Shown: in pieces, positions 39,701-51,094 of the stretch
Position numbering within the stretch: position 1 is the stretch's first letter
Layout of the letters: each line of letters begins with the position of its first letter
From: Agriotes lineatus
Lineage: Eukaryota; Arthropoda; Insecta; Coleoptera; Elateridae
NCBI GenBank assembly: GCA_940337035.1
Contig: CALNHX010005227.1
Location: 47,140-111,139, forward strand
Length of the DNA stretch: 64,000 nt
Direction of reading: 5' to 3'
Notes under the pieces: model-generated
What the model was told of the DNA's origin: nothing
What the model saw: the letters and a program-made list of their open reading frames with translations, nothing else
Database searches by the model: none
Made by a program: the position numbers and the translations under genes

Positions 39701-40350
39701 AGCCATGCCGCCAACATTTCGAGCTATGCTGCCAACACTTCGAGCCATGCCGCCAACATTTCGAGTCATGCCGCCATTTCGAACCATGCCGCCAACATTT
39801 TGAGCCATGCCGCCAACATTTCGAGCATTGCCGCCAACATTTCTAGCCATGCCGCCAACATTTCGCGCCATGCCGCCAACATTTCGAGAAAAGCCGGCAA
39901 CATTTCGAGCCATGCCGCCAACATTTCGAGCCATGTCGCCAACATTTCGAGCCACGCCGCCAACATTTGGAGACACGCCGCCAACGTTTTGAGCCATCCC
40001 GCCAACATTTCGAGCCATGCCGCCAACATTTCGAACCATGCCGCCAACATTTCTAGCCATGCCGCCAACATTTCTAGCCATGCCGTCAACACTTCGAGCC
40101 ATGCCGCCAACATTTCGAGCCATGCCGCAAACATTTCGAGATATGCCGCCAACATTTCGAGCCATGCCGCCCACATTTCGAGCCATGCCGCCAAAATTTC
40201 GAACCATGTCGCCAACATTTCGAGCCATGCCGCCAACATTTCGAGCCATGTCGCAAACATTTCGAGCTATGCCGCCAACATTTCGAGCCATGCCGCCCAC
40301 ATTTCGAGCCATACCGCCAACATTTCGAACCATGCCGCCAACATTTCGAG
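36732..40350 (+). repeat. Family B mosaic: deleted HOR and a block shared with 33 kb
   Basis: The 36,820-37,560 part matches 33,465-34,200 (offset 3,356). The 38,000-38,830 part matches 35,860-36,690 (offset 2,138), so about 1.2 kb of the HOR is missing near 37,990. The 38,834-40,088 part matches 32,941-34,195 at a constant offset of 5,893. HindIII site AAGCTT lies at 38,790. CGAGAAAAGCC monomers occur near 37,348 and 39,891. Confidence 0.8.
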
Positions 40351-40760
40351 CCATGCCGCAAATATTTCGAGCCATGGCGCCAACATTTCGAGCCACGCCG
40401 CCAACATTTCGAGCCATGCCGCCAACATTTCGAGCCATGCCGCCAATATTTCGATCCACGCCGCAACATTTCGAGCCATGCCGCCAACATTTCGAGCAAT
40501 GCCGCCAACATTTCGAGCCATGCCGCCAACATTTCGAGCAATGCCGCCCACATTTCGAGCCATACCGCCAACATTTCTAACCATGCCGCCAACATTTCGA
40601 GCCATGCCGCAAATATTTCGAGCCATGGCGCCAACATTTCGAGCCACGCCGCCAACATTTCGAGCCATGCCGCCAACATTTCGAGCCATGCCGCCAATAT
40701 TTCGATCCACGCCGCAACATTTCGAGCCATGCCGCCAACATTTCGAGCAATGCCGCCTAC
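40350..40760 (+). repeat. 251-bp local duplication with GGCGCC and GATCCACG monomers
   Basis: The monomer series AATATTTCGAGCCATGGCGCC then AATATTTCGATCCACG and GCCGCAACATTT occurs at 40,361 and again at 40,612. The spacing is 251 bp (12 x 21 minus 1); the missing base is in GCCGCAACATTT. Both copies then enter GCAATGCCGCC monomers. Confidence 0.85.
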
Positions 40761-40934
40761 ATTTCTAGCAATGCCGCCAACATTTCGAGCCACGCCGCCA
40801 ACATTTCGAACCATGCCGCGAACATTTCGAGCCATACCGCCAACATTTCGAGTCATGCCTCAAACATTTCGAGCTATGCCGCCAACATTTCGAGCCATGC
40901 CGCCCACATTTCGAGCCATGCCGCCAACATTTCG

Positions 40935-41302
40935 AGGCATACCGCCAACATTTCGAGCCATGCCGCGAACATTTCGAGCCATACCGCCAACATTTCGAGC
41001 CATGCCTCAAACATTTCGAGCTATGCCGCCAACATTTCGAGCCATGCCGCCAACATTTCGAGGCATACCGCCAACATTTCGAGCCATGCCGCGAACATTT
41101 CGAGCCATACCGCCAACATTTCGAGCCATGCCTCAAACATTTCGAGCTATGCCGCCAACATTTCGAGCCATGCCGCCAACATTTCGAGGCATACCGCCAA
41201 CATTTCGAGCCATGCCGCGAACATTTCGAGCCATACCGCCAACATTTCGAGCCATGCCTCAAACATTTCGAGCTATGCCGCCAACATTTCGAGCCATGCC
41301 GC
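40935..41302 (+). repeat. 126-bp (6-monomer) HOR, 2.9 perfect copies
   Basis: Six distinct monomers repeat as a unit. They are marked by GAGGCATACC, CATGCCGCGAAC, CATACCGCC, ATGCCTCAAAC, GAGCTATG and a consensus monomer. GAGGCATACC falls at about 40,935, 41,061 and 41,187, exactly 126 bp apart, and I see no differences between copies. The third copy ends when CCAAC changes to CCCAC. A related seven-monomer precursor lies just upstream (GCGAAC at 40,818, then 40,965). Confidence 0.93.
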
Positions 41303-44300
41303 CCACATTTCGAGCCATGCCGCCAACATTTCGAACCATGCCGCCAACATTTCGAGCCACGCCGCCAACATTTTGAGCCATGCCGCCAACATTTCGAGCC
41401 ATGCCGCCAATATTTCGATCCACGCCGCAACATTTCGAGCCATGCCGCCAACACTTCGAGCCATGCCGCCAACATTTCGAGCCATGCCGCAAAAACTTCT
41501 AGCCATGCCGCCAACACTTCGAGCCATGTCGCTAACATTTCGAGCCATGCCGTCATCATTTCGAGCCATGCCGCCAATATTTCGTACCATGCCGCCAACA
41601 TTTCGAGCCATGCTGCCAACATTTCGAGCCATGCCGCCAACATTTCGAGCCATGCCGCCAACATTTCGAGCCACGCTGCAACATTTGGAGCTATGCCGCC
41701 AACATTCCGAGCCATGCCGCCAACATTTGGAGCCATGCCGCCAACATTTCGAGCCATGCCGCTAACATTTCGAGCCATGCCGTCAACATTTCGAGCAATG
41801 CCGCCAACATTTCGAGCCATGCCGCCAACATTTCGAGCCATGCCGCCAACATTTCGAGCCATGCCGCCAACATTTCGAGCCATGCCGCCAACATTTCTAG
41901 CTATGCCGCCAAAGCTTCGAGCCATGCCGCCAAAATTTCAAGCCATGCCGCCAACATTTTGAGCCATGCCGCCAACATTTCGAGCCATTCCGCTAACACC
42001 TCGAGCCATGCCGCCAACACTTCGAGTCATGCCGCCAACATTTCGAGCCATGCCGCCAACATTTCGAGCAATGCCGCCAACATTTCGAGCCATGCCGCCA
42101 ACATTTCCAGCCATGCCGCCAACATTTCGAGCCATGCCGCCAACATTTCGAGCCATGCCGCCAACATTTCGAGCTATGCCGCCAACATTGCGAGCCATGC
42201 CGCCGACACTTCGAGCCATGCCGCCAACATTTCCAGCCATGCCGCCAACATTTCGAGCCATGCCGCCAACATTTCGAGTCATGCCGCCAACATTTCGAGC
42301 TATGCCGCCAACATTTCGAGCCATGCCGCCCACATTTCGAGCCATGCCGCCAACATTTCGAACCATGCCGCCAACATTTCGAGCCATGCCGCCCACATTT
42401 CGAGCCATGCCGCCCACATTTCGAGCCATGCCGCCAACATTTCGAACCATGCCGCCAACATTTCGAGCCATGCCGCCAACATTTTGAGCCATGCCGCCCA
42501 CATTTCGAGCCATGCCGCCCACATTTCGAGCCATGCCGCCAACATTTCGAACCATGCCGCCTACATTTCGAGCCATGCCGCCCACATTTCGAGCCATGCC
42601 GCCAACATTTCGAGCTATGCCGCCAACATTTTGAGCCATGCCGCCAACATTTTGAGCCATTCCGCCAACATTTCGAGACATGCCGCCAACATTTTGAGCC
42701 ATGCCGCCATCATTTCGAGCCATGCCGCCAACATTTCGAGTAATGCCACCAACATTTCGAGCCATGCCGCCAATATTTCGAGCCATGCCGCCAACATTTC
42801 GAGCCATGCCGCCAACATTTCGAGCCATGCCGCCAACATTTCGAGCTATGCTGCCAACACTTCGAGCCATGCCGCCAACATTTCGAGTCATGCCGCCATT
42901 TCGAGCCATGCCGCCAACATTTTGAGCCATGCCGCCAACATTTCGAGCATTGCCGCCAACATTTCTAGCCATGCCGCCAACATTTCGCGCCATGCCGCCA
43001 ACATTTCGAGAAAAGCCGGCAACATTTCGAGCCATGCCGCCAACATTTCGAGCTATGCTGCCAACACTTCGAGCCATGCCGCCAACATTTCGAGTCATGC
43101 CGCCATTTCGAGCCATGCCGCCAACATTTTGAGCCATGCCGCCAACATTTCGAGCATTGCCGCCAACATTTCTAGCCATGCCGCCAACATTTCGCGCCAT
43201 GCCGCCAACATTTCGAGAAAAGCCGCCAACATTTCGAGCCATGTCGCCAACATTTCGAGCCACGCCGCCAACATTTGGAGACACGCCGCCAACGTTTTGA
43301 GCCATCCCGCCAACATTTCGAGCCATGCCGCCAACATTTCGAACCATGCCGCCAACATTTCTAGCCATGCCGCCAACATTTCTAGCCATGCCGTCAACAC
43401 TTCGAGCCATGCCGCCAACATTTCGAGCCATGCCGCAAACATTTCGAGATATGCCGCCAACATTTCGAGCCATGCCGCCCACATTTCGAGCCATGCCGCC
43501 AAAATTTCGAACCATGTCGCCAACATTTCGAGCCATGCCGCCAACATTTCGAGCCATGTCGCAAACATTTCGAGCTATGCCGCCAACATTTCGAGCCATG
43601 CCGCCCACATTTCGAGCCATACCGCCAACATTTCGAACCATGCCGCCAACATTTCGAGCCATGCCGCAAATATTTCGAGCCATGGCGCCAACATTTCGAG
43701 CCACGCCGCCAACATTTCGAGCCATGCCGCCAACATTTCGAGCCATGCCGCCAATATTTCGATCCACGCCGCAACATTTCGAGCCATGCCGCCAACATTT
43801 CGAGCAATGCCGCCTACATTTCTAGCAATGCCGCCAACATTTCGAGCCACGCCGCCAACATTTCGAACCATGCCGCGAACATTTCGAGCCATACCGCCAA
43901 CATTTCGAATCATGCCTCAAACATTTCGAGCTATGCCGCCAACATTTCGAGCCATGCCGCCCACATTTCGAGCAATGCCGCCAACATTTCGAACCATGCC
44001 GCCAACATTTCGAGCCATGCCGCCAACATTTCGAGGCATACCGCCAACATTTCGAGCCATGCCGCGAACATTTCGAGCCATACCGCCAACATTTCGAGCC
44101 ATGCCTCAAACATTTCGAGCTATGCCGCCAACATTTCGAGCCATGCCGCCCACATTTCGAGCCATACCGCCAACATTTCGAACCATGCCGCCAACATTTC
44201 GAGCCACGCCGCCAACATTTCGAGCCATGCCGCCAACATTTCGAGCCATGCCGCCAACATTTCTAGCAATGCCGCCAACATTTCGAGCCATGCCGCCAGC

Positions 44301-44640
44301 ATTTCGAGCTATGCCGCCAACATTTCGAGCTATGCCGCCAACATTTCGGGCCATGCCGCCAACATTTCTAGCAATGCCGCCAACATTTCGAGCCATGCCG
44401 CCAGCATTTCGAGCTATGCCGCCAACATTTCGAGCTATGCCGCCAACATTTCGAGCCATGCCGCCAACATTTCGAGCAATGCCGCCAACATTTCGAGCCA
44501 TGCCGCCAACATTTCGAGCCATGCCGCCAACATTTCGAGCCATGCCGCCAACATTTCGAGCCATGCCGCCAACATTTCTAGCTATGCCGCCAAAGCTTCG
44601 AGCCATGCCGCCAACATTTCAAGCCATGCCGCCAACATTT
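41303..44640 (+). repeat. Family B segment with HOR copy and internal duplication
   Basis: The 41,440-41,955 part matches 36,210-36,700 and carries AAGCTT at 41,912. From 41,956 on it matches 38,834-40,350 (offset 3,122, changing to 3,308 after the internal duplication at 42.8-43.2 kb). The GCGAAC / CCTCAAAC cassette recurs at 43,875 and 44,064. AAGCTT occurs again at 44,593. No unique DNA. Confidence 0.82.
42844..43257 (+). repeat. 207-bp local tandem duplication containing an 18-bp monomer
   Basis: GAGCTATGCTGCC followed by AACACTTCGAG, GAGTCATGCCGCCATTTCG, CGAGCATTGCC, TTTCTAGCC, TTTCGCGCC and CGAGAAAAGCC occurs at about 42,844 and again at 43,051. The period is 207 bp, which is ten monomers with one of them 18 bp. 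The first copy ends in AAAAGCCGGC and the second in AAAAGCCGCC. The matching block at 38.8-40.1 kb has only one copy, so the duplication is specific to this HOR copy. Confidence 0.92.
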
Positions 44641-46130
44641 TGAGCCATGCCGCCAACATTTCGAGCCGTTCCGCTAACACCTCGAGCCATGCCGCCAACA
44701 CTTCGAGTCATGCCGCCAACATTTCGAGCTATGCCGCCAACATTTCGAGCAATGCCGCCAACATTTCGAGCCATGCCGCCAACATTTCCAGCCATGCCGC
44801 CAACATTTCGAGCCATGCCGCCAACATTTCGAGCCATACCGCCAACATTTCGAGCTATGCCGCCAACATTTCGAGCCATGCCGCCAACATTTCGAGTCAT
44901 GCCGCCATTTCGAGCCATGCCGCCAACATTTTGAGCCATGCCGCCAACATTTCGAGCAATGCCGCCAACATTTCGAGTCATGCCGCCAACATTTTGAGCC
45001 ATGCCGCCATCATTTCGAGCCATGCCGCCAACATTTCGAGTCATGCCGCCAACATTTCGAGCCATGCCGCCAATATTTCGAGCCATGCCGCCAACATTTC
45101 GAGCCATGACGCCAACATTTCGAGCCATGCCGCCAACATTTCGAGCCATGCCGCCAACACTTCGAGTCATGCCGCCATTTCGAACCATGCCGCCAACATT
45201 TTGAGCCATGCCGCCAACATTTTGAGCCATGCCGCCATCATTTCGAGCCATGCCGCCAACACTTCGAGTCATGCCGCCAACATTTCGAGCCATGCCGCCA
45301 ATACTTCGAGCCATGCCGCCAACATTTCGAGCCATGCCGCCAACATTTCGAGCCATGCCGCCAACACTTCGAGCCATGCCGCCAACATTTCGAGTCGTGC
45401 CGCCATTTCGAGCCATGCCGCCAACATTTTGAGCCATGCCGCCAACATTTCGAGCAATGCCGCCAACATTTCTAGCCATGCCGCCAACATTCCGAGCCAT
45501 GCCGCCAACATTTCGAGAAAAGCCAGCAGCATTTCGAGCCATGCCGCCAACATTTCGAGTCATGTCGCCAACATTTCGAGCCACGCCGCCAACATTTGGA
45601 GCCACGCCGCCAACGTTTCGAGCCATCCCGCCTACATTTCGAGCCATGCCGCCAACATTTCGAACCATGCCGCCAACATTTCTAGCCATGCCGCCAACAT
45701 TTCTAGCCATGCCGTCAACACTTCGAGATATGAAGCCAACATTTCGAGCCATGCCGCAAACATTTCGAGCTATGCCGCCAACATTTCGAGCCATGCCGCC
45801 CACATTTCGAGCCATGCCGCCAACATTTCGAACCATGCCGCCAACATTTTGAGCCATGCCGCCAACATTTCGAGCCATGCCGCAAACATTTCGAGCTATG
45901 CCGCAAACATTTCGAGCCATGCCGCCCACATTTCGAACCATGCCGCCAACATTTCGAACCATGCCGCCAACATTTCGAGCCATGCCGCAAATATTTCGAG
46001 CCATGCCGCCAACATTTCGAGCCACGCCGCCAACATTTCGAGCCATGCCGCCAACATTTCGAGCCATGCCGCCAACATTTCTAGCAATGCCGCCAACATT
46101 TCGAGCCATGCCGCCAGCATTTCGAGCTAT
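44641..46130 (+). repeat. Family B segment rich in 18-bp monomers, left flank of the A island
   Basis: Three 18-bp monomers (GCCGCCATTTCG) fall at about 44,904, 45,176 and 45,410, the closest cluster before 48 kb. Other markers are CGAGAAAAGCCAGCAGC near 45,517 and TATGAAGCC near 45,728. About 1 kb of this flank (45.15-46.13 kb) is repeated right of the family A island at 48.25-49.13 kb; the offset is 2,992 bp over most of it. Confidence 0.83.
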
Positions 46131-48230
46131 GCCGCCAACATTTCGAAAAAGCCGCCAACATTTCGAGCCATGCCGCCAACATTTCGAGTCATGTCGCCAA
46201 CATTTTGAGCCACGCCGCCAACATTTGGAGCCACGCCGCCAACATTTCGAGCCATGGCGCCAACATTTCGAGCCGTGCCGCAAACATTTCGAGCCATGCC
46301 GCCAACATTTCCAGCTATGCCGCCAACATTTCGAGCCATGCCACCAACATTTCGAGCCATGCCGCCAACATTTAGAGCCATGCCGCCAACATTTCGAGCA
46401 ATGCCGCTAACATTTCGAGCTATGCCGCCAACATATCGAGTCATGCCGCCAACATTTCGAGCCATGCCGCCAACATTTCGAGCCATGCCGCCAACATTTC
46501 GAGCCATGCCGCTAACATTTCTAGCTATGCCGCCAACACTTCGAGCCATGCCGCCAACATTTCAAGCCATGCCGCCAACATTTTGAGCCATGCCGCCAAA
46601 ATTTCGAGCCATCCCGCTAACACCTCGAGCCGTGCCGCCAACATTTCGAGCCATGCCGCCAACATTTCGAGCCATGCCGCCAACATTTCGAGCCATGCCG
46701 CTAACATTTCTAGCTATGCCGCCAACACTTCGAGCCATGCCGCCAACATTTCAAGCCATGCCGCCAACATTTTGAGCCATGCCGCCAAAATTTCGAGCCA
46801 TCCCGCTAACACTTCGAGCCATGCCGCCAACATTTTGAGCCATGCCGCCAACATTTCGAGCCATTCCGCTAACACCTCGAGCCATGCCGCCAACACTTCG
46901 AGCCATGCCGCCAACATTTCGAGACATGCCGCCAACATTTCGAGCCATGCCGCCAACATTTCGAGCCATGCCGCCAACATTTTGAGCCATGCCGCCAACA
47001 TTTCGAGCCATGCCGCCAACATTTCGAGCCATGCCGCCATCATTTCGAGCCATGCCACCAACATTTCGTGCCACGCTGCCAACATTTCGAGCAATGCCGC
47101 CAACATTTTGAGCCATGCCGCCAACACTTCCAGCTATGCCGCCAACATTTCGAGCCATGCCGTAACAGTTCGAGCCATGACGCCAACACCTCGAGCCATG
47201 CCGCCAACATTTCGAGCCAGGCCGCCAACATTTCGTGCCACGCCGCCAACATTTTGAGCCATGCCGCCAACATTTCGAGGCATGCCGCCAACATTTCGAG
47301 CTATGCCGCCAACATTTTGAGCCATGCCGCCAACATTTCGAGCTATGCCGCCAACATTTTGAGCCATGCCGCCAACATTTCGAGCCATGCCGCCAACATT
47401 TTGAGCCATGCCGCCAACATTTCGGGCCATGCCGCCAACATTTCGAGCCATGCCGCCATCATTTCGAGCCATGCCGCCAACATTTCGAGTCATGCCGCCA
47501 ACATTTCGAGCTATATCACCAACATTTCGAGCCATGCCGCCAACATTTCGACCCATGCCGCCAACATTTCGAGCCATGCCGCCAACATTTCGTGCTAGGC
47601 CGCCAACACTTCGAGCTATGCCGCCAAGATTTTGAGTCATGCCGCCATTTCGAGCCATGCCGGCAACATTTCCAGCCATGCCGCCAACATTTCGAGCCAT
47701 GCCGCCAACATTTCGAGCCATGCCGCCAACATTTCGAAAAAAACCGCCAACATTTCGAGCCATGCCGTCAACATTTCGACCCATGCCGCCAACATTTCGA
47801 GCCATGCCGCCAACATTTCCAGCTATGCCGCCAAAATTTCGAGCCATGCCACCAACATTTCGAGCCATGCCGCCAACATTTAGAGCCATGCCGCCAACAT
47901 TTCGAGCAATGCCGCTAACATTTCGAGCTATGCCGCCAACATATCGAGCCATGCCGCCAACATTTCGAGCCATGCCGCCAACATTTCGAGCCATGCCGCC
48001 AACATTTCGAGCCATGCCGCTAACATTTCTAGCTATGCCGCCAACACTTCGAGCCATGCCGCCAACATTTCAAGCCATGCCGCCAACATTTTGAGCCATG
48101 CCGCCAAAATTTCGAGCCATCCCGCTAACACCTCGAGCCGTGCCGCCAACACTTCGAGCCATGCCGCCAACATTTTGAGCCATGCCGCCAACATTTCGAG
48201 CCATTCCGCTAACACCTCGAGCCATGCCGC
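46131..48230 (+). repeat. Family A island inside family B
   Basis: Family B markers stop at about 46,130 and family A markers begin: AAAAA at 46,146-46,150, AACATTTAGAGCC near 46,371, CATCCCGC at 46,610 and 46,799, GCCGTAACAGTT near 47,160, CGTGCTAGGCC near 47,593, AAGATTTTGAGTC near 47,626 and A7 at 47,737-47,743. HindIII and GCCCACATTT markers are absent. Much of it matches 19.73-21.6 kb; 47,068-48,094 aligns with 20,528-21,554 at a constant offset of 26,540. Family B resumes near 48,230. Confidence 0.9.
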
Positions 48231-51094
48231 CAACATTTCGAGCAATGCCGCCAACACTTCGAGTCATGCCGCCATTTCGAACCATGCCGCCAACATTTTG
48301 AGCCATGCCGCCAACACTTCGAGTCATGCCGCCAACATTTCGAGCCATGCCGCCAACACTTCGAGCCATGCCGCCAACATTTCGAGTCGTGCCGCCATTT
48401 CGAGCCATGCCCCCAACATTTTGAGCCATGCCGCCAACATTTCGAGCAATGCCGCCAACATTTCTAGCCATGCCGCCAACATTCCGAGCCATGCCGCCAA
48501 CATTTCGAGAAAAGCCAGCAGCATTTCGAGCCATGCCGCCAACATTTCGAGTCATGTCGCCAACATTTCGAGCCACGCCGCCAATATTTGGAGCCACGCC
48601 GCCAACGTTTCGAGCCATCCCGCCAACATTTCGAGCCATGCCGCCAACATTTCGAACCATGCCGCCAACATTTCTAGCCATGCCGCCAACATTTCTAGCC
48701 ATGCCGTCAACACTTCGAGCTATGAAGCCAACATTTCGAGCCATGCCGCAAACATTTCGAGCTATGCCGCCAACATTTCGAGCCATGCCGCCCACATTTC
48801 GAGCCATGCCGCCAACATTTCGAACCATGCCGCCAACATTTTGAGCCATGCCGCCAACATTTCGAGCCATGCCGCAAACATTTCGAGCTATGCCGCAAAC
48901 ATTTCGAGCCATGCCGCCCACATTTCGAGCCATGCCGCCAACATTTCGAACCATGCCGCCAACATTTCGAGCCATGCCGCAAATATTTCGAGCCATGCCG
49001 CCAACATTTCGAGCCACGCCGCCAACATTTCGAGCCATGCCGCCAACATTTCGAGCCGTGCCTCCAAAATTTCTAGCAATGCCGCCAACATTTCGAGCCA
49101 TGCCGCCAGCATTTCGAGCTATGCCGCCAACATTTCGAGCTATGCCGCCAACATTTCGAGCCATGCCGCCAACATTTCTAGCAATGTCGCAAACATTTCG
49201 AGCCATGCCGCTAGCATTTCGACCTATGCCGCCAACATTTCGAGCTATGCCGCCAATATTTCGAGCCATGCCGCCAACATTTCGAGCAATGCCGCCAACA
49301 TTTCAAGCCATGCCGCCAACATTTCGAGCCATGCCGCCAACATTTCGAGCCATGCCGCCAACATTTCGAGCCATGCCGCCAATATTTCTAGCTATGCCGC
49401 CAAAGCTTCGAGCCATGCCCCCAACATTTCAAGCCATGCCGCCAACATTTTGAGCCATGCCGCCAACATTTCGAGCCATTCCGCCAACACTTCGAGCCAT
49501 GCCGCCAACATTTCTAGCAATGCCGCCAACATTTCGAGCCATGCCGCCAACATTTCGAGCTATGCCGCCAACATTTCGAGCTATGCCGCCAACATTTCGA
49601 GCCATGCCGCCAACATTTCTAGCAATGCCGCCAACATTTCGAGCCATGCCGCCAGCATTTCGAGCTATGCCGCCAACATTTCGAGCTATGCCGCCAACAT
49701 TTCGAGCCATGCCGCCAACATTTCGAGCAATGCCGCCAACATTTCGAGCCATGCCGCCAACATTTCGAGCCATGCCGCCAACATTTCGAGCCATGCCGCC
49801 AACATTTCGAGCCATGCCGCCAACATTTCTAGCTATGCCGCCAAAGCTTCGAGCCATGCCGCCAACATTTCAAGCCATGCCGCCAACATTTTGAGCCATG
49901 CCGCCAACATTTTGAGCCGTTCCGCTAACACCTCGAGCCATGCCGCCATCACTTCGAGTCATGCCGCCAACATTTCGAGCCATGGCGCAACATTTCGAGC
50001 AATGCCGCCAACATTTCGAGCCATGCCGCCAACATTTCCAGCCATGCCGCCAACATTTCGAGCCATGCCGCCAACATTTCGAGCCATGCCGCCAACATTT
50101 CGAGCTATGCCGCCAACATTTCGAGTCATGCCGCCAACATTTCGAGTCATGCCGCCATTTCGAGCCATGCCGCCAACATTTTGAGCCATGCCGCCAACAT
50201 TTCGAGCAATGCCGCCAACATTTCGAGTCATGCCGCCAACATTTCAAGCCATGCCGCCAATATTTCGAGCCATGCCGCCAACATTTCGAGCCATGCCGCC
50301 AACATTTTGAGCCATGCCGCCATCATTTCGAGCCATGCCGCCAACATTTCGAGTCATGCCGCCAACATTTCGAGCCATGCCGCCAATATTTCGAGCCATG
50401 CCGCCAATATTTCTAGCTATGCCGCCAAAGCTTCGAGCCATGCCCCCAACATTTCAAGCCATGCCGCCAACATTTTGAGCCATGCCGCCAACATTTCTAG
50501 CAATGCCGCCAACATTTCGAGCCATGCCGCCAACATTTCGAGCTATGCCGCCAACATTTCGAGCTATGCCGCCAACATTTCGAGCCATGCCGCCAACATT
50601 TCTAGCAATGCCGCCAACATTTCGAGCCATGCCGCCAGCATTTCGAGCTATGCCGCCAACATTTCGAGCTATGCCGCCAACATTTCGAGCCATGCCGCCA
50701 ACATTTCGAGCAATGCCGCCAACATTTCGAGCCATGCCGCCACCATTTCGAGCCATGCCGCCAACATTTCGAGCCATGCCGCCAACATTTCGAGCCATGC
50801 CGCCAACATTTCTAGCTATGCCGCCAAAGCTTCGAGCTATGCCGCCAACATTTCAAGCCATGCCGCCAACATTTTGAGCCATGCCGCCAACATTTCGAGC
50901 CGTTCCGCTAACACCTCGAGCCATGCCGCCAACACTTCGAGTCATGCCGCCAACATTTCGAGCCATGGCGCCAACATTTCGAGCAATGCCGCCAACATTT
51001 CGAGCCATGCCGCCAACATTTCCAGCCATGCCGCCAACATTTCGAGCCATGCCGCCAACATTTCGAGCCATGCCGCCAACATTTCGAGCTATGC
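48231..51094 (+). repeat. Family B segment with short HOR copies
   Basis: The first kilobase repeats the left flank of the island. Three AAGCTT sites follow at 49,403, 49,844 and 50,428 and one at 50,827, spaced 441, 584 and 399 bp apart. The 49,499-50,231 part is repeated at 50,482-51,215 with an offset of about 983 bp. One monomer near 49,988 is a base short (GGCGCAACATTT). Only repeat DNA is present. Confidence 0.8.

Noticed and set aside
40350..41302. Inverted or palindromic segments that could mark an origin or a recombination site
   Set aside because: I looked for monomers in the opposite orientation and found none. Short palindromes (TCGA, CATG, CTCGAG, GGCGCC) are parts of ordinary or variant monomers.
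46131..48230. Family A island as a transposon or inserted gene
   Set aside because: It is made wholly of the same 21-bp monomers, with no terminal inverted repeats and no coding content. It is a block of satellite, not a mobile element in the usual sense.
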